Shown here: in pieces, positions 21,789-33,201 of the stretch
Layout of the letters: each line of letters begins with the position of its first letter
How positions within the stretch are numbered: the first letter of the stretch is position 1
From: Vibrio sp. SCSIO 43137
GTDB lineage: Bacteria; Pseudomonadota; Gammaproteobacteria; Enterobacterales; Vibrionaceae
Assembly: GCF_028201475.1 (NCBI RefSeq)
Contig: NZ_CP116383.1
Location: forward strand, 1,984,001 to 2,048,000
Length of the DNA stretch: 64,000 nt
Reading direction: 5' to 3'
Program-made: the position numbers and the translations under genes
The notes under the pieces: generated by a model
What the model was told of the DNA's origin: nothing
Seen by the model: only the letters and a program-made list of their open reading frames with translations
The model's database searches: none

Positions 21789-23906
21789 CTACACCTTAAA
21801 CTGATCCACCAGAGATTTCTGTTGTGATGACAGTTGGGCGATATCCCGGCCGACATTCTCTGAAGAGCCTGCCTGCTCCAGTATCTGGGCACTCAGCTCA
21901 CGGATATTAGCCACACTCTGATTCACTTCACCGGAAACGGCTTTCTGCTCTTCAGCAGCGCGAACAATCTCACTGTTCATATCGTTAATTTCTGCAATAG
22001 CATCAAACACCGACGCCAGTTGCTCGACTGCCTGAGCAACCTGAGCAGACGCCCCCTGAGCCAACTCGTTACCATCCTGAATGGCATCAACAACTTGTGT
22101 GGTTCCGTGTTGTACTTTCTCAATAACCTGACGAATCTCACCGACAGAGCCCTGAGTCCTGCTTGCCAGGTTTCTTACTTCATCAGCAACCACGGCAAAG
22201 CCCCTGCCTTGCTCTCCTGCCCTTGCTGCTTCAATTGCCGCATTAAGTGCCAGCAAGTTGGTCTGTTCGGATATCCCTTCGATAACCGTCAGAATCTCGG
22301 TAATCGCCGCGTTATTATCAGCCAGCTCTTTTACAACAGGAACGGCCTGATCCATTTTCTCAACCAGTTTATCCATCTCAGAAGCGGATAACTCGATAAC
22401 ATTTTGTCCCTGCAATGCGGCGTCGTTTGCCTTGCCGGCCGCACCTACGGCCATATCCGCATTCTGGTAAACCAGACCCGCAGTCTGTGTCATCTCTTCA
22501 GATGCTGTAGCCACCAGATCAACCTCTTTAAACTGAGCCTCGCTGCTGGTTCTGGTTACAGAAGCCGCCTGTTCTGCCTGAACCGTAGTATCGGCAATCT
22601 GACTTGTACTGGTTACAACCTGGCTGATGGTCGTCTGCAGTTTTTGCAAGAACTGATTAAAAGCTTGCGCTAACTGACCAATCTCATCTTGGCTCTTCAC
22701 TTCCAGTCTTTGGGTCAGATCCCCTTCACCAGACGCGATATCATCCAGCCTGTTAACCACCTCCCGGATAGGTTTAACCAAAGCTTTTGAAGCAAAAGCG
22801 ATAATAATAAGCCCCAGAGAAACAAATCCGAGACCAAATAAAATACCGGAAAAAATACTACTCTCAGTACGCTCTGTAATAACAGAATCGAGCAGACTGG
22901 CATCGGCAACTACTTCACTTCTTGGTATTTCCAGCAGTACACCCCAGCTCTGATTAGCAATTGAAGCCGGAGCATATACCACCAGCCATTGATTGTTATC
23001 ACTCCAGCGGGTCTGAATATCACTTTGCTGTAACAAGTCATTTAATTGAGTCGTCGTCAGAGAGTCTGTGCTGAAAGCTGAGCCGATATTCGCCTCGGCG
23101 TTATCGCTCGCTACCAGTACACCATTTGAGGTAAGAATAGAGACTTTACCTTTTGCATCAAACAGAGACTCATCTGTATTAAGGGCCATCTGCTTAAGTC
23201 CATCTAACTTAATTACAATACCGATAAAACCGATCGCTTCTCCTTCTTTCAATAAAGGCAGAGAGATGGAAGTAGTGAGTAACTGGTTATCACCATAATC
23301 ACTAAATGCAGGGGTAGAAATACAGCTGGATTTGCTCTCCAACGGGCAACTAAACCTTTCCTGATTAACGCTATCTTTCAGGGTGGCCTCACTAATGGTG
23401 TTAGCAAGGGCACGGCTGCCGTCAAGGGACATAGCCCAGTGAGAGGCATACCGGCCTGCCTCGTTTGAGCCAACATAATCGGCGCCGTGATAATTGGCAT
23501 CTTCACCATCAAGAGCATCAGGAAGAAATACAAGGAAAGCACTCTGGATACTTTCGAAGCTCTCTACCGACAGCCTTAACATATCTTCCAGAGAGGTTCT
23601 TAAATCTTCACTTGCAGTAAAATTATCTTCGGCATTCTGTTGTAGAAACAGCGCCGTCTGGCCTAACATCTCAGCCCGGTTATACGCCTGCTGCAGGTAA
23701 CTAATTGCTTCAGTGGCATTGAGCTGTGACTGAGCTTGCAGCAACTGCTCTGATTTTGAAACCACAGATTCAGTACTGTGCTCAACAATGGTGCTGCGAT
23801 TTTGATAACCGTTATAGACAGAAAAGCCTATCAGTGAAAATGAAGTAAGAACTAAACATAGTCCGGAAAGAAGTGTGATCTTCCATTGAACGGAAAGAGA
23901 AAACAT
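21789..23906 (-). CDS. Methyl-accepting chemotaxis protein with periplasmic double-Cache sensor
   Basis: A 705-residue chemoreceptor: N-terminal membrane helix (residues 9-30), large periplasmic region of about 320 residues with Cache features ([54 protein letters not shown]), second helix near 350-375, HAMP ([25 protein letters not shown]) and a cytoplasmic signalling hairpin whose tip is [23 protein letters not shown]. It ends without an NWETF-type tether for CheR. The ligand is unknown. A sigma-28 promoter is present upstream, so it is co-expressed with late flagellar genes. It is a single gene. Confidence 0.95.
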   Translation of the reverse strand: MFSLSVQWKITLLSGLCLVLTSFSLIGFSVYNGYQNRSTIVEHSTESVVSKSEQLLQAQSQLNATEAISYLQQAYNRAEMLGQTALFLQQNAEDNFTASEDLRTSLEDMLRLSVESFESIQSAFLVFLPDALDGEDANYHGADYVGSNEAGRYASHWAMSLDGSRALANTISEATLKDSVNQERFSCPLESKSSCISTPAFSDYGDNQLLTTSISLPLLKEGEAIGFIGIVIKLDGLKQMALNTDESLFDAKGKVSILTSNGVLVASDNAEANIGSAFSTDSLTTTQLNDLLQQSDIQTRWSDNNQWLVVYAPASIANQSWGVLLEIPRSEVVADASLLDSVITERTESSIFSGILFGLGFVSLGLIIIAFASKALVKPIREVVNRLDDIASGEGDLTQRLEVKSQDEIGQLAQAFNQFLQKLQTTISQVVTSTSQIADTTVQAEQAASVTRTSSEAQFKEVDLVATASEEMTQTAGLVYQNADMAVGAAGKANDAALQGQNVIELSASEMDKLVEKMDQAVPVVKELADNNAAITEILTVIEGISEQTNLLALNAAIEAARAGEQGRGFAVVADEVRNLASRTQGSVGEIRQVIEKVQHGTTQVVDAIQDGNELAQGASAQVAQAVEQLASVFDAIAEINDMNSEIVRAAEEQKAVSGEVNQSVANIRELSAQILEQAGSSENVGRDIAQLSSQQKSLVDQFKV

Positions 23907-23964
23907 ACCATATCCTTATTGTTTTTATGCTGGTCAACCTTAACCCTGCCCTGTTATTTTAATG

Positions 23965-23991
23965 TTATCGGCTAGCTTATCAACATATTTA
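23965..23991 (-). promoter_or_regulatory. Sigma-28 (FliA) promoter of the chemoreceptor gene
   Basis: On the minus strand: TAAA, a spacer of exactly 15 bases, then GCCGATAA. This is a full match to the FliA consensus (TAAA-N15-GCCGATAA). It lies 59 bases upstream of the start codon at 23906. Confidence 0.85.
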
Positions 23992-24167
23992 GCTGATAAA
24001 TAATTGCCTTATACAATAATGTAATTTTGAGCTAATAAGGAAAGTTTCGTCGTTAAACCGGCCTACCCTCTGCCGACAAAAAATATCTGTCCAGATAAGG
24101 AATAGGCCAATTTCTGGCAGATTAATGCTACTATGTTGCTATTCTAAGAAAAAAACAGAGAACCAGA

Positions 24168-24974
24168 ATGAAAGTAATCTCCTTTAATATTAACGGCCTG
24201 CGTGCCCGCCTTCATCAGCTTCAGGCCATTATTGATAAGCATCAGCCTGATGTTATCGGTCTTCAGGAAATCAAAGTACACAATGACGCCTTCCCTGTAG
24301 AAGATGTTGAGGCGATGGGCTACAAAGTCTACTTCCATGGTCAGAAAGCGCACTACGGTGTCGCTATGCTGTGTAAGCAAGAACCTGCTCAGGTTTTATA
24401 TGGTTTTCCGACCGACACGGAAGAGCATCAGAAACGAATGATCATCGCCACCTTTGAAGATGAAAAGGGAGAAAAGACCACCGTGCTTAACGGCTACTTC
24501 CCGCAAGGCGATAACATTGAGCACGAAACTAAGTACCCATACAAACGCCAGTTCTATAAAGATTTAATGACCTACCTGAATGATCATCACAGTAATGAAG
24601 AGAAACTGATTGTGATGGGTGATATCAATATCAGCCCGATTGATGCCGATATTGGTATTGGTGAAGCCAACCGCAAACGCTGGCTGAAAACGGGTAAGTG
24701 TTCGTTCCAGCCGGAAGAGCGTGAATGGCTACAGACGTTGCTGGACTGGGGTTTCGAGGATACATTCAGAAACCTTTACCCTGAAGTGGATGATAAGTTC
24801 TCATGGTTTGACTATCGCTCAAAAGGCTTTGATGACAACCGTGGCCTGCGTATTGATGTGGTACTGGCTACCCCGTCGCTGGCAAAAGAGTGTACAGAAG
24901 CGGGTATTGACTACGAACTGCGCGGCATTGAAAAGCCTTCAGACCACGCCCCTATCTGGTCGACTTTTAAATAA
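24168..24974 (+). CDS. xthA: Exodeoxyribonuclease III
   Basis: 3'-5' exonuclease and class II AP endonuclease for base-excision repair. 268 residues, the usual length. Motifs: [19 protein letters not shown] (catalytic Glu), YFPQG, GDINISP (Asp-Asn pair) and the C-terminal SDHAPI (Asp-His). It has its own short upstream region and ends at a terminator shared with the ABC transporter operon. Confidence 0.97.
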   Translation: MKVISFNINGLRARLHQLQAIIDKHQPDVIGLQEIKVHNDAFPVEDVEAMGYKVYFHGQKAHYGVAMLCKQEPAQVLYGFPTDTEEHQKRMIIATFEDEKGEKTTVLNGYFPQGDNIEHETKYPYKRQFYKDLMTYLNDHHSNEEKLIVMGDINISPIDADIGIGEANRKRWLKTGKCSFQPEEREWLQTLLDWGFEDTFRNLYPEVDDKFSWFDYRSKGFDDNRGLRIDVVLATPSLAKECTEAGIDYELRGIEKPSDHAPIWSTFK

Positions 24975-24993
24975 GTTAATGACAGATACAGAG

Positions 24994-25033
24994 CCAAAAA
25001 AAAGAGTCACGCAAATTACGTGACTCTTTTTTG
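24994..25033. terminator. Bidirectional terminator, xthA / ABC transporter operon
   Basis: 12-bp stem AAAAGAGTCACG/CGTGACTCTTTT, loop CAAATTA, with runs of A and T on either side. Confidence 0.92.
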
Positions 25034-25056
25034 TATCTGAAATTTGCGCTAATCGC

Positions 25057-25734
25057 CTACGAGAGTGGTCTCAGATAGGCAAGAAACTTCTTCTCTGCCT
25101 TTTTAAAGCACCACAACATCATAAAGGTCAGGCACATATAGAACAGACCAGCGGTGATATAAGATTCAAACGGTGCGTAATAACGTGAGTTAACCAGCCT
25201 TGCAGCGCCTGTCAGGTCGATAATGGTGACGATACCGGCAACCGCTGAACCATGTAACATAAATATCGCTTCGTTACTGTAAGCAGGCAGTGCTCTTCTT
25301 AATGCACTTGGCAGAATAATACGGCGATATGTTTTCCAGTAACTCATACCGTACGCTTTTGCTGCCTCAACCTCACCCTTCGGCAAACCATTTATGGCAC
25401 CGCGGATAATCTCCGCCGTATAGGCTGAAGTGTTAAGAATAAAGGCCACTAACGCACAGAACCATGCGTTCTCCCAAAGGGTGCCTTTAACCGCGATAAA
25501 CTGATCCATACCGTAATAAATCAGATAAAGCTGTACCAGCAACGGCGTGCCACGGAAGAAATAGATATAAGCCCATGCAGGCAGAAAAACAAAGTAGTTT
25601 TCGGCATTACGTGCAATAGCGAGAGGAATGGCAATCACTAGGCCAATGATCAATGCTAATGCCACCAGCCATACGGTTGTCCATAACCCGTCAAGGTAAA
25701 TAGGGAAGCTCTCAACAATAATAGAAAAGTCCAT
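25057..25734 (-). CDS. Polar amino acid ABC transporter permease, HisM/ArtM/AotM type
   Basis: Inner-membrane permease of 225 residues with about five helices. The ABC-facing loop reads GEVEAAKAYGMSYWKTYRRIILPSALRRALPAYSNE, the standard EAA motif. The start is ATG 25734, two bases after the stop codon of the HisQ-like gene; a GTG one codon upstream overlaps that stop. It pairs with the HisQ-like subunit to form the channel. Last gene of the operon. Confidence 0.92.
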   Translation of the reverse strand: MDFSIIVESFPIYLDGLWTTVWLVALALIIGLVIAIPLAIARNAENYFVFLPAWAYIYFFRGTPLLVQLYLIYYGMDQFIAVKGTLWENAWFCALVAFILNTSAYTAEIIRGAINGLPKGEVEAAKAYGMSYWKTYRRIILPSALRRALPAYSNEAIFMLHGSAVAGIVTIIDLTGAARLVNSRYYAPFESYITAGLFYMCLTFMMLWCFKKAEKKFLAYLRPLS

Positions 25735-25736
25735 CA

Positions 25737-26477
25737 CTACCTCGTATGAATACTAAATTTGTGTTCAAGCAGTTTTAGCAAACCGGTTGAGACACTGGTA
25801 AAAAACAGGAAGATAATCGAGATAGTCATATAGAAGGTAAACGGCATCTTGGTCGAACCTGCTGCCAGAGATCCCATACGAACCATATCTTCCAGACCAA
25901 TAATTGAAACCAGTGCTGTGGTCTTAAGCAGTACCAGCCAGTTGTTACCAAACCCCGGCAATGCATGCCTTATCATCTGAGGAAGAAGAATGCGCCTGAA
26001 GGCCATCGGGCCACTCATACCGTACGCTTTTGCTGCCTCAAGTTCACCGGCGTCTACAGCCATAATGGCTCCGCGGAAGGTTTCCGCCATATAGGCACCG
26101 AAGATAAAGCCAATAGTAAGAATACCGGCAATAAACGGGCTGATATCAACGTAGTCAGGTAAATAAGAAGTCCATTCGTGACTTGGGTTGGATGAAGTCA
26201 TCCACTCATTAATCCACTCATTAACAGCGTACAAGCTGTTGTTGAGGAAGATCTGCCCACCAAAGAAGATAAGCATCATCAGGACCAGATCAGGGATGCC
26301 CCGGATAATGGTGGTATAAAGGGTTGCGATTGCTCTCGCCCAGCGATAAGGTGCCATCTTGGCCAGTGCGCCGAGCATGCCCAGAGTCATTGCCAGAAGA
26401 AGTGACAATAATGCGACTTCTATTGTGAGAACGGCTCCTTCAAATATTGAAGCCCCATATCCTTTGAGATCAAACAT
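25737..26477 (-). CDS. Polar amino acid ABC transporter permease, HisQ/ArtQ/AotQ type
   Basis: A 246-residue inner-membrane permease. The EAA motif is GELEAAKAYGMSGPMAFRRILLPQMIRHALPGFGNNW. It has an internal periplasmic insertion of about 40 residues (NSLYAVNEWINEWMTSSNPSHEW, around 80-115) that looks longer than in the HisM-like partner. It is separated from the binding-protein gene by a 112-bp gap containing a hairpin, an arrangement that lets the binding protein be made in excess. Confidence 0.92.
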   Translation of the reverse strand: MFDLKGYGASIFEGAVLTIEVALLSLLLAMTLGMLGALAKMAPYRWARAIATLYTTIIRGIPDLVLMMLIFFGGQIFLNNSLYAVNEWINEWMTSSNPSHEWTSYLPDYVDISPFIAGILTIGFIFGAYMAETFRGAIMAVDAGELEAAKAYGMSGPMAFRRILLPQMIRHALPGFGNNWLVLLKTTALVSIIGLEDMVRMGSLAAGSTKMPFTFYMTISIIFLFFTSVSTGLLKLLEHKFSIHTR

Positions 26478-26519
26478 CTAAATATCCATTTTCAGCGATA
26501 CAGCTTGGCTGAGGGAATA

Positions 26520-26544
26520 CAGGCACCGTTAAACAAGGTGCCTG
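26520..26544 (-). terminator. Intercistronic hairpin between binding-protein and permease genes
   Basis: 8-bp stem CAGGCACC/GGTGCCTG (26520-26527 and 26537-26544) without a strong T-run on the minus strand. Probably an RNA 3'-end stabiliser or weak attenuator that raises the binding-protein to permease ratio. Function inferred. Confidence 0.6.
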
Positions 26545-26589
26545 TAAAGTTCAGTGGAGGCGGACGGATACCACCTCACAGGGCAATGA

Positions 26590-27366
26590 TTAGTTGCCGT
26601 ATACATCGTAGTTGAAGTACTTGTCCTGAATAGCTTTGTACTCACCGCTGGCACGTACAGCCAGAATTGCCGCATCCAGTTTCTTAGTCAGGTCTTTATC
26701 TTGCTTACGTACTGCAATACCAAAACCATCTCCGAACCATTTAGGATCAGTCAGTGAAGGACCTACAAACTCGTAAGCGTCGCCGCCAGCCTGATTGATT
26801 ACACCCTCTTCTAGAGCAGAAGCATCACCCAGTACTGCTACGATACGGCCGTTTGCCAGATCAAGGTAAGCTTCATCAAAAGAACCGTAACGTACGATCT
26901 CTACAGACTCGCCATAGTTATCAGTCAGATATCTGTCGTGAGTTGTAGCGCGCTGAACACCAATTTTCTGTCCTTTCAGGCCAGCTTTAGTGAACTCAAG
27001 ACCAGCACCTTTTTTGGCAATAAATTTGTTAGGAATAAGTGCATATTTGCCAGTAAAGTCTACTTTCTGCTTACGCTCTTCTGTAATTGACATTGCGGCA
27101 ATAATCGCATCGTATTTACGAGCCAGCAGTGAAGGAATGATGCCGTCCCAGTCCTGAGCAACAATCTTACATTTCACCTGCATCTCTTTACAAAGTGCAT
27201 TAGCCATATCAACGTCGAAACCACTCAGGGAACCATCCGCTTCTGTTTTACTGAACGGAGGATAAGCACCCTCAATACCAAAACGAACTACTTTCCATTC
27301 TTTCGCCTGGGCTACACCTGTCACTGCTGTTGCAGCAATTGTTGCTGCTAATAACCACTTTTTCAT
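26590..27366 (-). CDS. Periplasmic amino acid-binding protein (ArgT/HisJ/AotJ-like)
   Basis: A 258-residue exported solute-binding protein: signal peptide MKKWLLAATIAATAVTGVAQA with cleavage after AQA, then the family-3 binding fold. Visible blocks are VRFGIEGAYPPFSKTEADGSLSGFDVDMANALC, AAMSITEERKQKVDFT and KIGVQRATTHDRY. Two Cys (in ANALCKEMQVKCK) may form the disulfide seen in LAO/HisJ proteins. Likely ligands are arginine, ornithine, lysine or histidine; the ArgR-like box upstream favours arginine or ornithine. Confidence 0.92.
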   Translation of the reverse strand: MKKWLLAATIAATAVTGVAQAKEWKVVRFGIEGAYPPFSKTEADGSLSGFDVDMANALCKEMQVKCKIVAQDWDGIIPSLLARKYDAIIAAMSITEERKQKVDFTGKYALIPNKFIAKKGAGLEFTKAGLKGQKIGVQRATTHDRYLTDNYGESVEIVRYGSFDEAYLDLANGRIVAVLGDASALEEGVINQAGGDAYEFVGPSLTDPKWFGDGFGIAVRKQDKDLTKKLDAAILAVRASGEYKAIQDKYFNYDVYGN

Positions 27367-27509
27367 TTCCCTACTCCTGTGATTGAGATTTGTCTGTCTG
27401 TTTTTGCTTCTGTTGTTATGAAGCTATTTTAATTTTGCAGTACCGGTTAATGGCAACCTGTATCTGCGGTTTGCAGCATTAAAAGCTATCTTGCTTTTTA
27501 GACTGCCAG

Positions 27510-28280
27510 TTAATAGATCGAAGAGATAAATTGTTTTAACCGCTCCGACTCTGGATCTGTAAATAACTTATCCGGATGCCCCTGCTCTTCTACCAGTCCC
27601 TGATGTAAAAACATCACATGGTTAGAGACATCCCGTGCAAATGCCATTTCATGGGTAACCACCAGCATGGTTCTGCCTTCTTCAGCCAGATCACGCATTA
27701 CTCCTAACACTTCACCCACAAGTTCAGGGTCAAGGGCGGATGTCGGCTCATCAAATAACATCACTTCAGGGTCAACGGCTAACGCACGGGCAATGGCTGC
27801 ACGCTGCTGCTGTCCGCCGGACAGGTGACCCGGATAGTAATCTTTGCGTTCATAGAGGCCGACTTTCTGCAGTAGCATTTCAGCATTTTCGATAGCCTGA
27901 GCTTTTGGCACACCAAGTACGTGAACTGGTGCCTCTATAACATTTTCTAATACGGTAAGGTGAGACCAGAGGTTAAACCCCTGAAATACCATGGCAAGAC
28001 GTGAGCGTATACGTTGCACCTGCTTCTCGTTTGCCGGAACAGTTTCTCCCTGACGGTTCATTTTCATCTGAATTAATTCGCCATTAACCCAGATCTCTCC
28101 TGCCGTCGGAATTTCGAGTAAGTTGATACAACGTAAGAAGGTACTTTTACCTGAGCCTGAAGAGCCGATGATGGAGACTACTTCTCCTTTATGTGCTTTA
28201 AGGGAGATCCCTTTAAGCACTTCATTCTGGCCAAATGTTTTATGTAAATCGTTAATTTCTAGCGCTTCTACATCACTCAT
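27510..28280 (-). CDS. Polar amino acid ABC transporter ATP-binding protein (HisP/ArtP/AotP-like)
   Basis: 256-residue ABC ATPase. Walker A is GSSGSGKST, the signature LSGGQQQRAAIARAL, Walker B VMLFDEPTSALD and the switch His is in VVTHEMAFARDV. The insertion GELIQMKMNRQGETVPANEKQVQRIRSRLAMVFQ matches HisP/AotP proteins. First gene of the minus-strand PJQM operon, separated by 143 bp from the binding protein. Confidence 0.94.
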   Translation of the reverse strand: MSDVEALEINDLHKTFGQNEVLKGISLKAHKGEVVSIIGSSGSGKSTFLRCINLLEIPTAGEIWVNGELIQMKMNRQGETVPANEKQVQRIRSRLAMVFQGFNLWSHLTVLENVIEAPVHVLGVPKAQAIENAEMLLQKVGLYERKDYYPGHLSGGQQQRAAIARALAVDPEVMLFDEPTSALDPELVGEVLGVMRDLAEEGRTMLVVTHEMAFARDVSNHVMFLHQGLVEEQGHPDKLFTDPESERLKQFISSIY

Positions 28281-28405
28281 GCGCTACTGCTCCCTGTTCT
28301 TATATGAGGTAATCCGACCTCTAATCTGCACTACAACCTAACACACCACATTGAAAAAGCAACATATTATTAACCACCAGAATCACGTTACACAAGCAAT
28401 AACAC

Positions 28406-28419
28406 TGCATTTATATTCA
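28406..28419 (-). promoter_or_regulatory. ArgR-like box upstream of the amino acid ABC operon
   Basis: On the minus strand the sequence TGAATATAAATGCA matches the ARG box TGAATWWWWATTCA at 13 of 14 positions. It is 126 bp upstream of the ATPase gene. ArgR normally binds two boxes about 3 bp apart; a clear second one was not found. Confidence 0.5.
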
Positions 28420-28721
28420 CCTACAGACTAATAGTCCAACACTTAAGGAATATTTTGTCATTTGACGGGAATTTTATTCACCACCCAAATGTAACACAAT
28501 TGTTACCATTCACTGCCATTTCCAACTTTTACGGTATTTATCTCTGTAAAAATAACTGTAAATCTATCTAACTGACTATTATGGATGGCTTCAGCGCGAT
28601 TTATAGGCGGATGCATGCTCATATGTGGCGATTCTATGTCTGATTTCGGGAGCTGAATCACTGTTAAATCTGATTTCGTTAACAGTGGTCAGAATCTGGC
28701 GGTTTTTGAACAGCAAATTTG

Positions 28722-28735
28722 CTGATCTGGATCAT
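28722..28735 (+). promoter_or_regulatory. Upstream FNR-like site
   Basis: CTGATCTGGATCAT carries the inner FNR half-sites TGAT-N4-ATCA. It is 137 bp upstream of the second site; the E. coli focA-pflB region is also controlled by FNR from several positions. Confidence 0.5.
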
Positions 28736-28858
28736 ACTAATAGAAATAAAAATAGCTGGCTTTTGTTTGTAGATTACTGAAATACAATTACAAAAACAGT
28801 TTCTTAACAATTTAATTTCGCTCTGTTTACGTAGTTTTCTTTCACTATTTTTCATAAA

Positions 28859-28872
28859 GTGATCGAGATCAA
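28859..28872 (+). promoter_or_regulatory. FNR site of the DUF3360-pflB promoter
   Basis: GTGATCGAGATCAA matches TTGAT-N4-ATCAA at 9 of 10 defined bases. A -10-like GATAAA (28893-28898) lies downstream, giving a start near 28905 and placing the site close to -41, the position of class II FNR activation. Confidence 0.65.
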
Positions 28873-29075
28873 TCACCCCATAGTAGTAGCTTGATAAACT
28901 GGCCTTTCAAATAATTAGACAAAAATTACAACAAAATTTAAGTCTTAATAAATGCATATGATCTGTTTTGCATGCATTCAGATGAGATAGCGGTCGATTC
29001 CATTGTTAAAACAATCTTTTCCGTTCGCTGCTCAAATTAGAATAATTCAAACTACTAACTATATATGAGGACTCT

Positions 29076-30623
29076 ATGTCAGACGTAGTCAACAAAGATC
29101 ACTCAGAAATAGACGACAAGAGCTACTCAGAGCTACATCGTCCAGCTTCTGAGTTCTCTAGCCGCTCTGAATATCTAGACCACGAGCTTCAAATTATGAA
29201 GCCACGCCGCTTTGGCCTTAACCTGCCGGGTCGTGACTTCCGTTTCGAAATTGAAGACTTCGTACCTGCTATCGCTGGTACTATCGGCATCATCGCCATG
29301 TACTCAGCCGTAATGATGGCATGGGCTGCCGGCCTGACAGAAAAGTGGGACCACGTAAACCTTGACGTAGCATGGGCTATCGAAGTTTCTCGTGTAGAGA
29401 TGCTTATCCCTGCATTATTGTTCTGCGTTCTGGCATCTGGCTTTATTAACCCGCGGGCCAACCTTGCAGGTAACCACGGCCCAATGATTCCGATGATTTT
29501 CGTTATTGCTATGGCAGGTGCTCACCCTCTTGCGCTGGCGATTCTTATCGGTGTATTCGGTCTTATTCTTAGTGCCGTTAAAGGTGGCTCCCGACTGGTT
29601 AACTTAACCAGTGAAGGGGTTGCAGGCGGCTTACTGGTGTTCCTTGGCTTCACAGGTTCTATGAGTCAGATTAACTCATTAATCGGCTGGGCTAACGGCC
29701 TTAGCAACGAAGCTGAAGGTGTTATGGCCGGCGATATGGGTTATGTAGCTCTGATTGTTCTTGGCATTACTGTTGTGACATACGCCGTTCTTGCTAAATT
29801 CGGTAAGCGCTGGCTGGCTATCCCTCTGTGTGCGGTTACTGGTTTTGTTGTAGCTATGGCATCTGGTGCCGGTTTTGACCTTGTATTCACCACTGAACCT
29901 GGCCTGCCTAACCTGAACCCAGTTTACTGGTGGGGCTCTACTGAGACAGGCTGGCAACTAGGTCTGCCAAACCTTCAGCACTTTATTGCTTCTCTGCCTT
30001 TCGCTATTCTGGCGGTTGCAATGTGGTCTCCTGACTTCCTTGGTCACCGTATCTTCCAGGAGCTTAACTATCCTAAAGGCACTGACAAAGTACTGATGGA
30101 CGTTGATGACACTATGACTATGTGTTCTATCCGTCAGATGGTTGGTACTGCTGTGGGTGGTGGTAACATCACTTCAAGCTGGGGTACATACATGATCCCT
30201 GCTGCTATTGCGAAACGCCCTATCCCTGGTGGCGCAATTCTGCTTGGTACTCTGGTTATCCTTATCGCCATCATCGGTTACCCGATGGATGCAGCAGTAT
30301 GGCCTCCGGTAATGCGTGTTGCCCTGCTGGTAGGTGTTGCCCTTCCGCTTCTTGAAGCTGGTATGCAGATGATTAAAGACGCCAAAGACTCTCAGTCTGC
30401 TGGTATCTGTGTATTCGCAGCAATGGTAACTAACCCTGTTCTGGCATGGGCACTGAGCATGCTTCTGGACAACAACGGCCTGATTGGTGACAAAGAGCGT
30501 CCTAAGAAACTAAGCACGCTGGACCGTATCATCATTCCTAGTGTTGTTCTGGTTATCTGTCTGGCGGCTATGCTGGCGGTAGGTATGCTTGAAAGTAAGT
30601 TCGGTATCCCGGCTCTACTATAA
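29076..30623 (+). CDS. DUF3360 family membrane transporter upstream of pflB
   Basis: A 515-residue inner-membrane protein with a 60-residue hydrophilic N-terminus and about 12-14 helices. I recognise it as the Vibrio DUF3360 family, whose overall look (glycine-rich pairs, LLVFLGFTGSMSQIN, AVGGGNITSSWGTYMIPAAIA) resembles NCS2/SulP (UraA-fold) carriers. It stands where focA, the formate channel, precedes pflB in enterobacteria, behind an FNR-type promoter. It shows no FocA (FNT family) motifs. A role in moving formate, pyruvate or another fermentation acid is inference from position only. A GAGG ribosome site precedes ATG 29076. Confidence 0.85.
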   Translation: MSDVVNKDHSEIDDKSYSELHRPASEFSSRSEYLDHELQIMKPRRFGLNLPGRDFRFEIEDFVPAIAGTIGIIAMYSAVMMAWAAGLTEKWDHVNLDVAWAIEVSRVEMLIPALLFCVLASGFINPRANLAGNHGPMIPMIFVIAMAGAHPLALAILIGVFGLILSAVKGGSRLVNLTSEGVAGGLLVFLGFTGSMSQINSLIGWANGLSNEAEGVMAGDMGYVALIVLGITVVTYAVLAKFGKRWLAIPLCAVTGFVVAMASGAGFDLVFTTEPGLPNLNPVYWWGSTETGWQLGLPNLQHFIASLPFAILAVAMWSPDFLGHRIFQELNYPKGTDKVLMDVDDTMTMCSIRQMVGTAVGGGNITSSWGTYMIPAAIAKRPIPGGAILLGTLVILIAIIGYPMDAAVWPPVMRVALLVGVALPLLEAGMQMIKDAKDSQSAGICVFAAMVTNPVLAWALSMLLDNNGLIGDKERPKKLSTLDRIIIPSVVLVICLAAMLAVGMLESKFGIPALL

Positions 30624-30632
30624 TTGTTCAAG

Positions 30633-30667
30633 AAATGGGCAGTAATTGCGCTGCCCATTTTTTTATA
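30633..30667 (+). terminator. Terminator after the DUF3360 gene
   Basis: 10-bp stem AAATGGGCAG/CTGCCCATTT (30633-30642 and 30651-30660), followed by further T. It lies upstream of pflB, so pflB needs read-through or its own promoter. Confidence 0.9.
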
Positions 30668-30788
30668 TATTTTTTTTAATTTTTACAATATAATTTGAAT
30701 CACAGTTTTGAACTGGCGAATTTGGTTACAATATCTATGGTTAAATGATTAAGTATTTGGTCATACATATTGTTATTAAATAAAGAGT

Positions 30789-30830
30789 GTACTGTGTGTT
30801 ATTGCCCTAGTTTCTAAGGCAAAACAGTAC
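30789..30830 (+). promoter_or_regulatory. Two-tier hairpin in the pflB leader
   Basis: Outer stem GTACTGT/ACAGTAC (30789-30795 and 30824-30830) and inner stem TTGCC/GGCAA (30802-30806 and 30818-30822), then GTAATTTTTC. It ends 31 bases before the pflB ATG. It could stabilise the highly expressed mRNA or act as a weak attenuator. Confidence 0.45.
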
Positions 30831-30861
30831 GTAATTTTTCTACTAAAAAGGTAGGTATATC

Positions 30862-33138
<2,277 letters not shown>

Positions 33139-33150
33139 TTCAGTGCTGAT

Positions 33151-33181
33151 AAAAAAACCTCGCTCCGGCGAGGTTTTTTTG
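33151..33181. terminator. Bidirectional terminator, pflB / chemoreceptor
   Basis: Stem CCTCGC/GCGAGG with loop TCCG (33158-33173), with seven A to the left and seven T to the right. Confidence 0.93.
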
Positions 33182-33201
33182 TTTCCGAATATATAAAAGC
33201 C

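Larger units (their letters stand above)
28281..29075. other. Large divergent regulatory region, ABC operon / DUF3360-pflB
   Basis: 795 bp with no credible gene. It holds an ArgR-like box (28406), a palindrome GTAAC-N6-GTTAC (28491-28506), a 9-bp inverted repeat CACTGTTAA/TTAACAGTG (28659-28687), a 10-base direct repeat TCTGATTTCG at 28639 and 28669 (30 bp apart), and two FNR-like sites (28722 and 28859). It must control arginine-type transport leftward and the anaerobic transporter-pflB unit rightward. Confidence 0.65.

Noticed and set aside
28679..28876. 65-residue minus-strand ORF in the large regulatory region
   Set aside because: Covers both FNR-like sites and repeats; sequence is low-complexity and unlike a known family.
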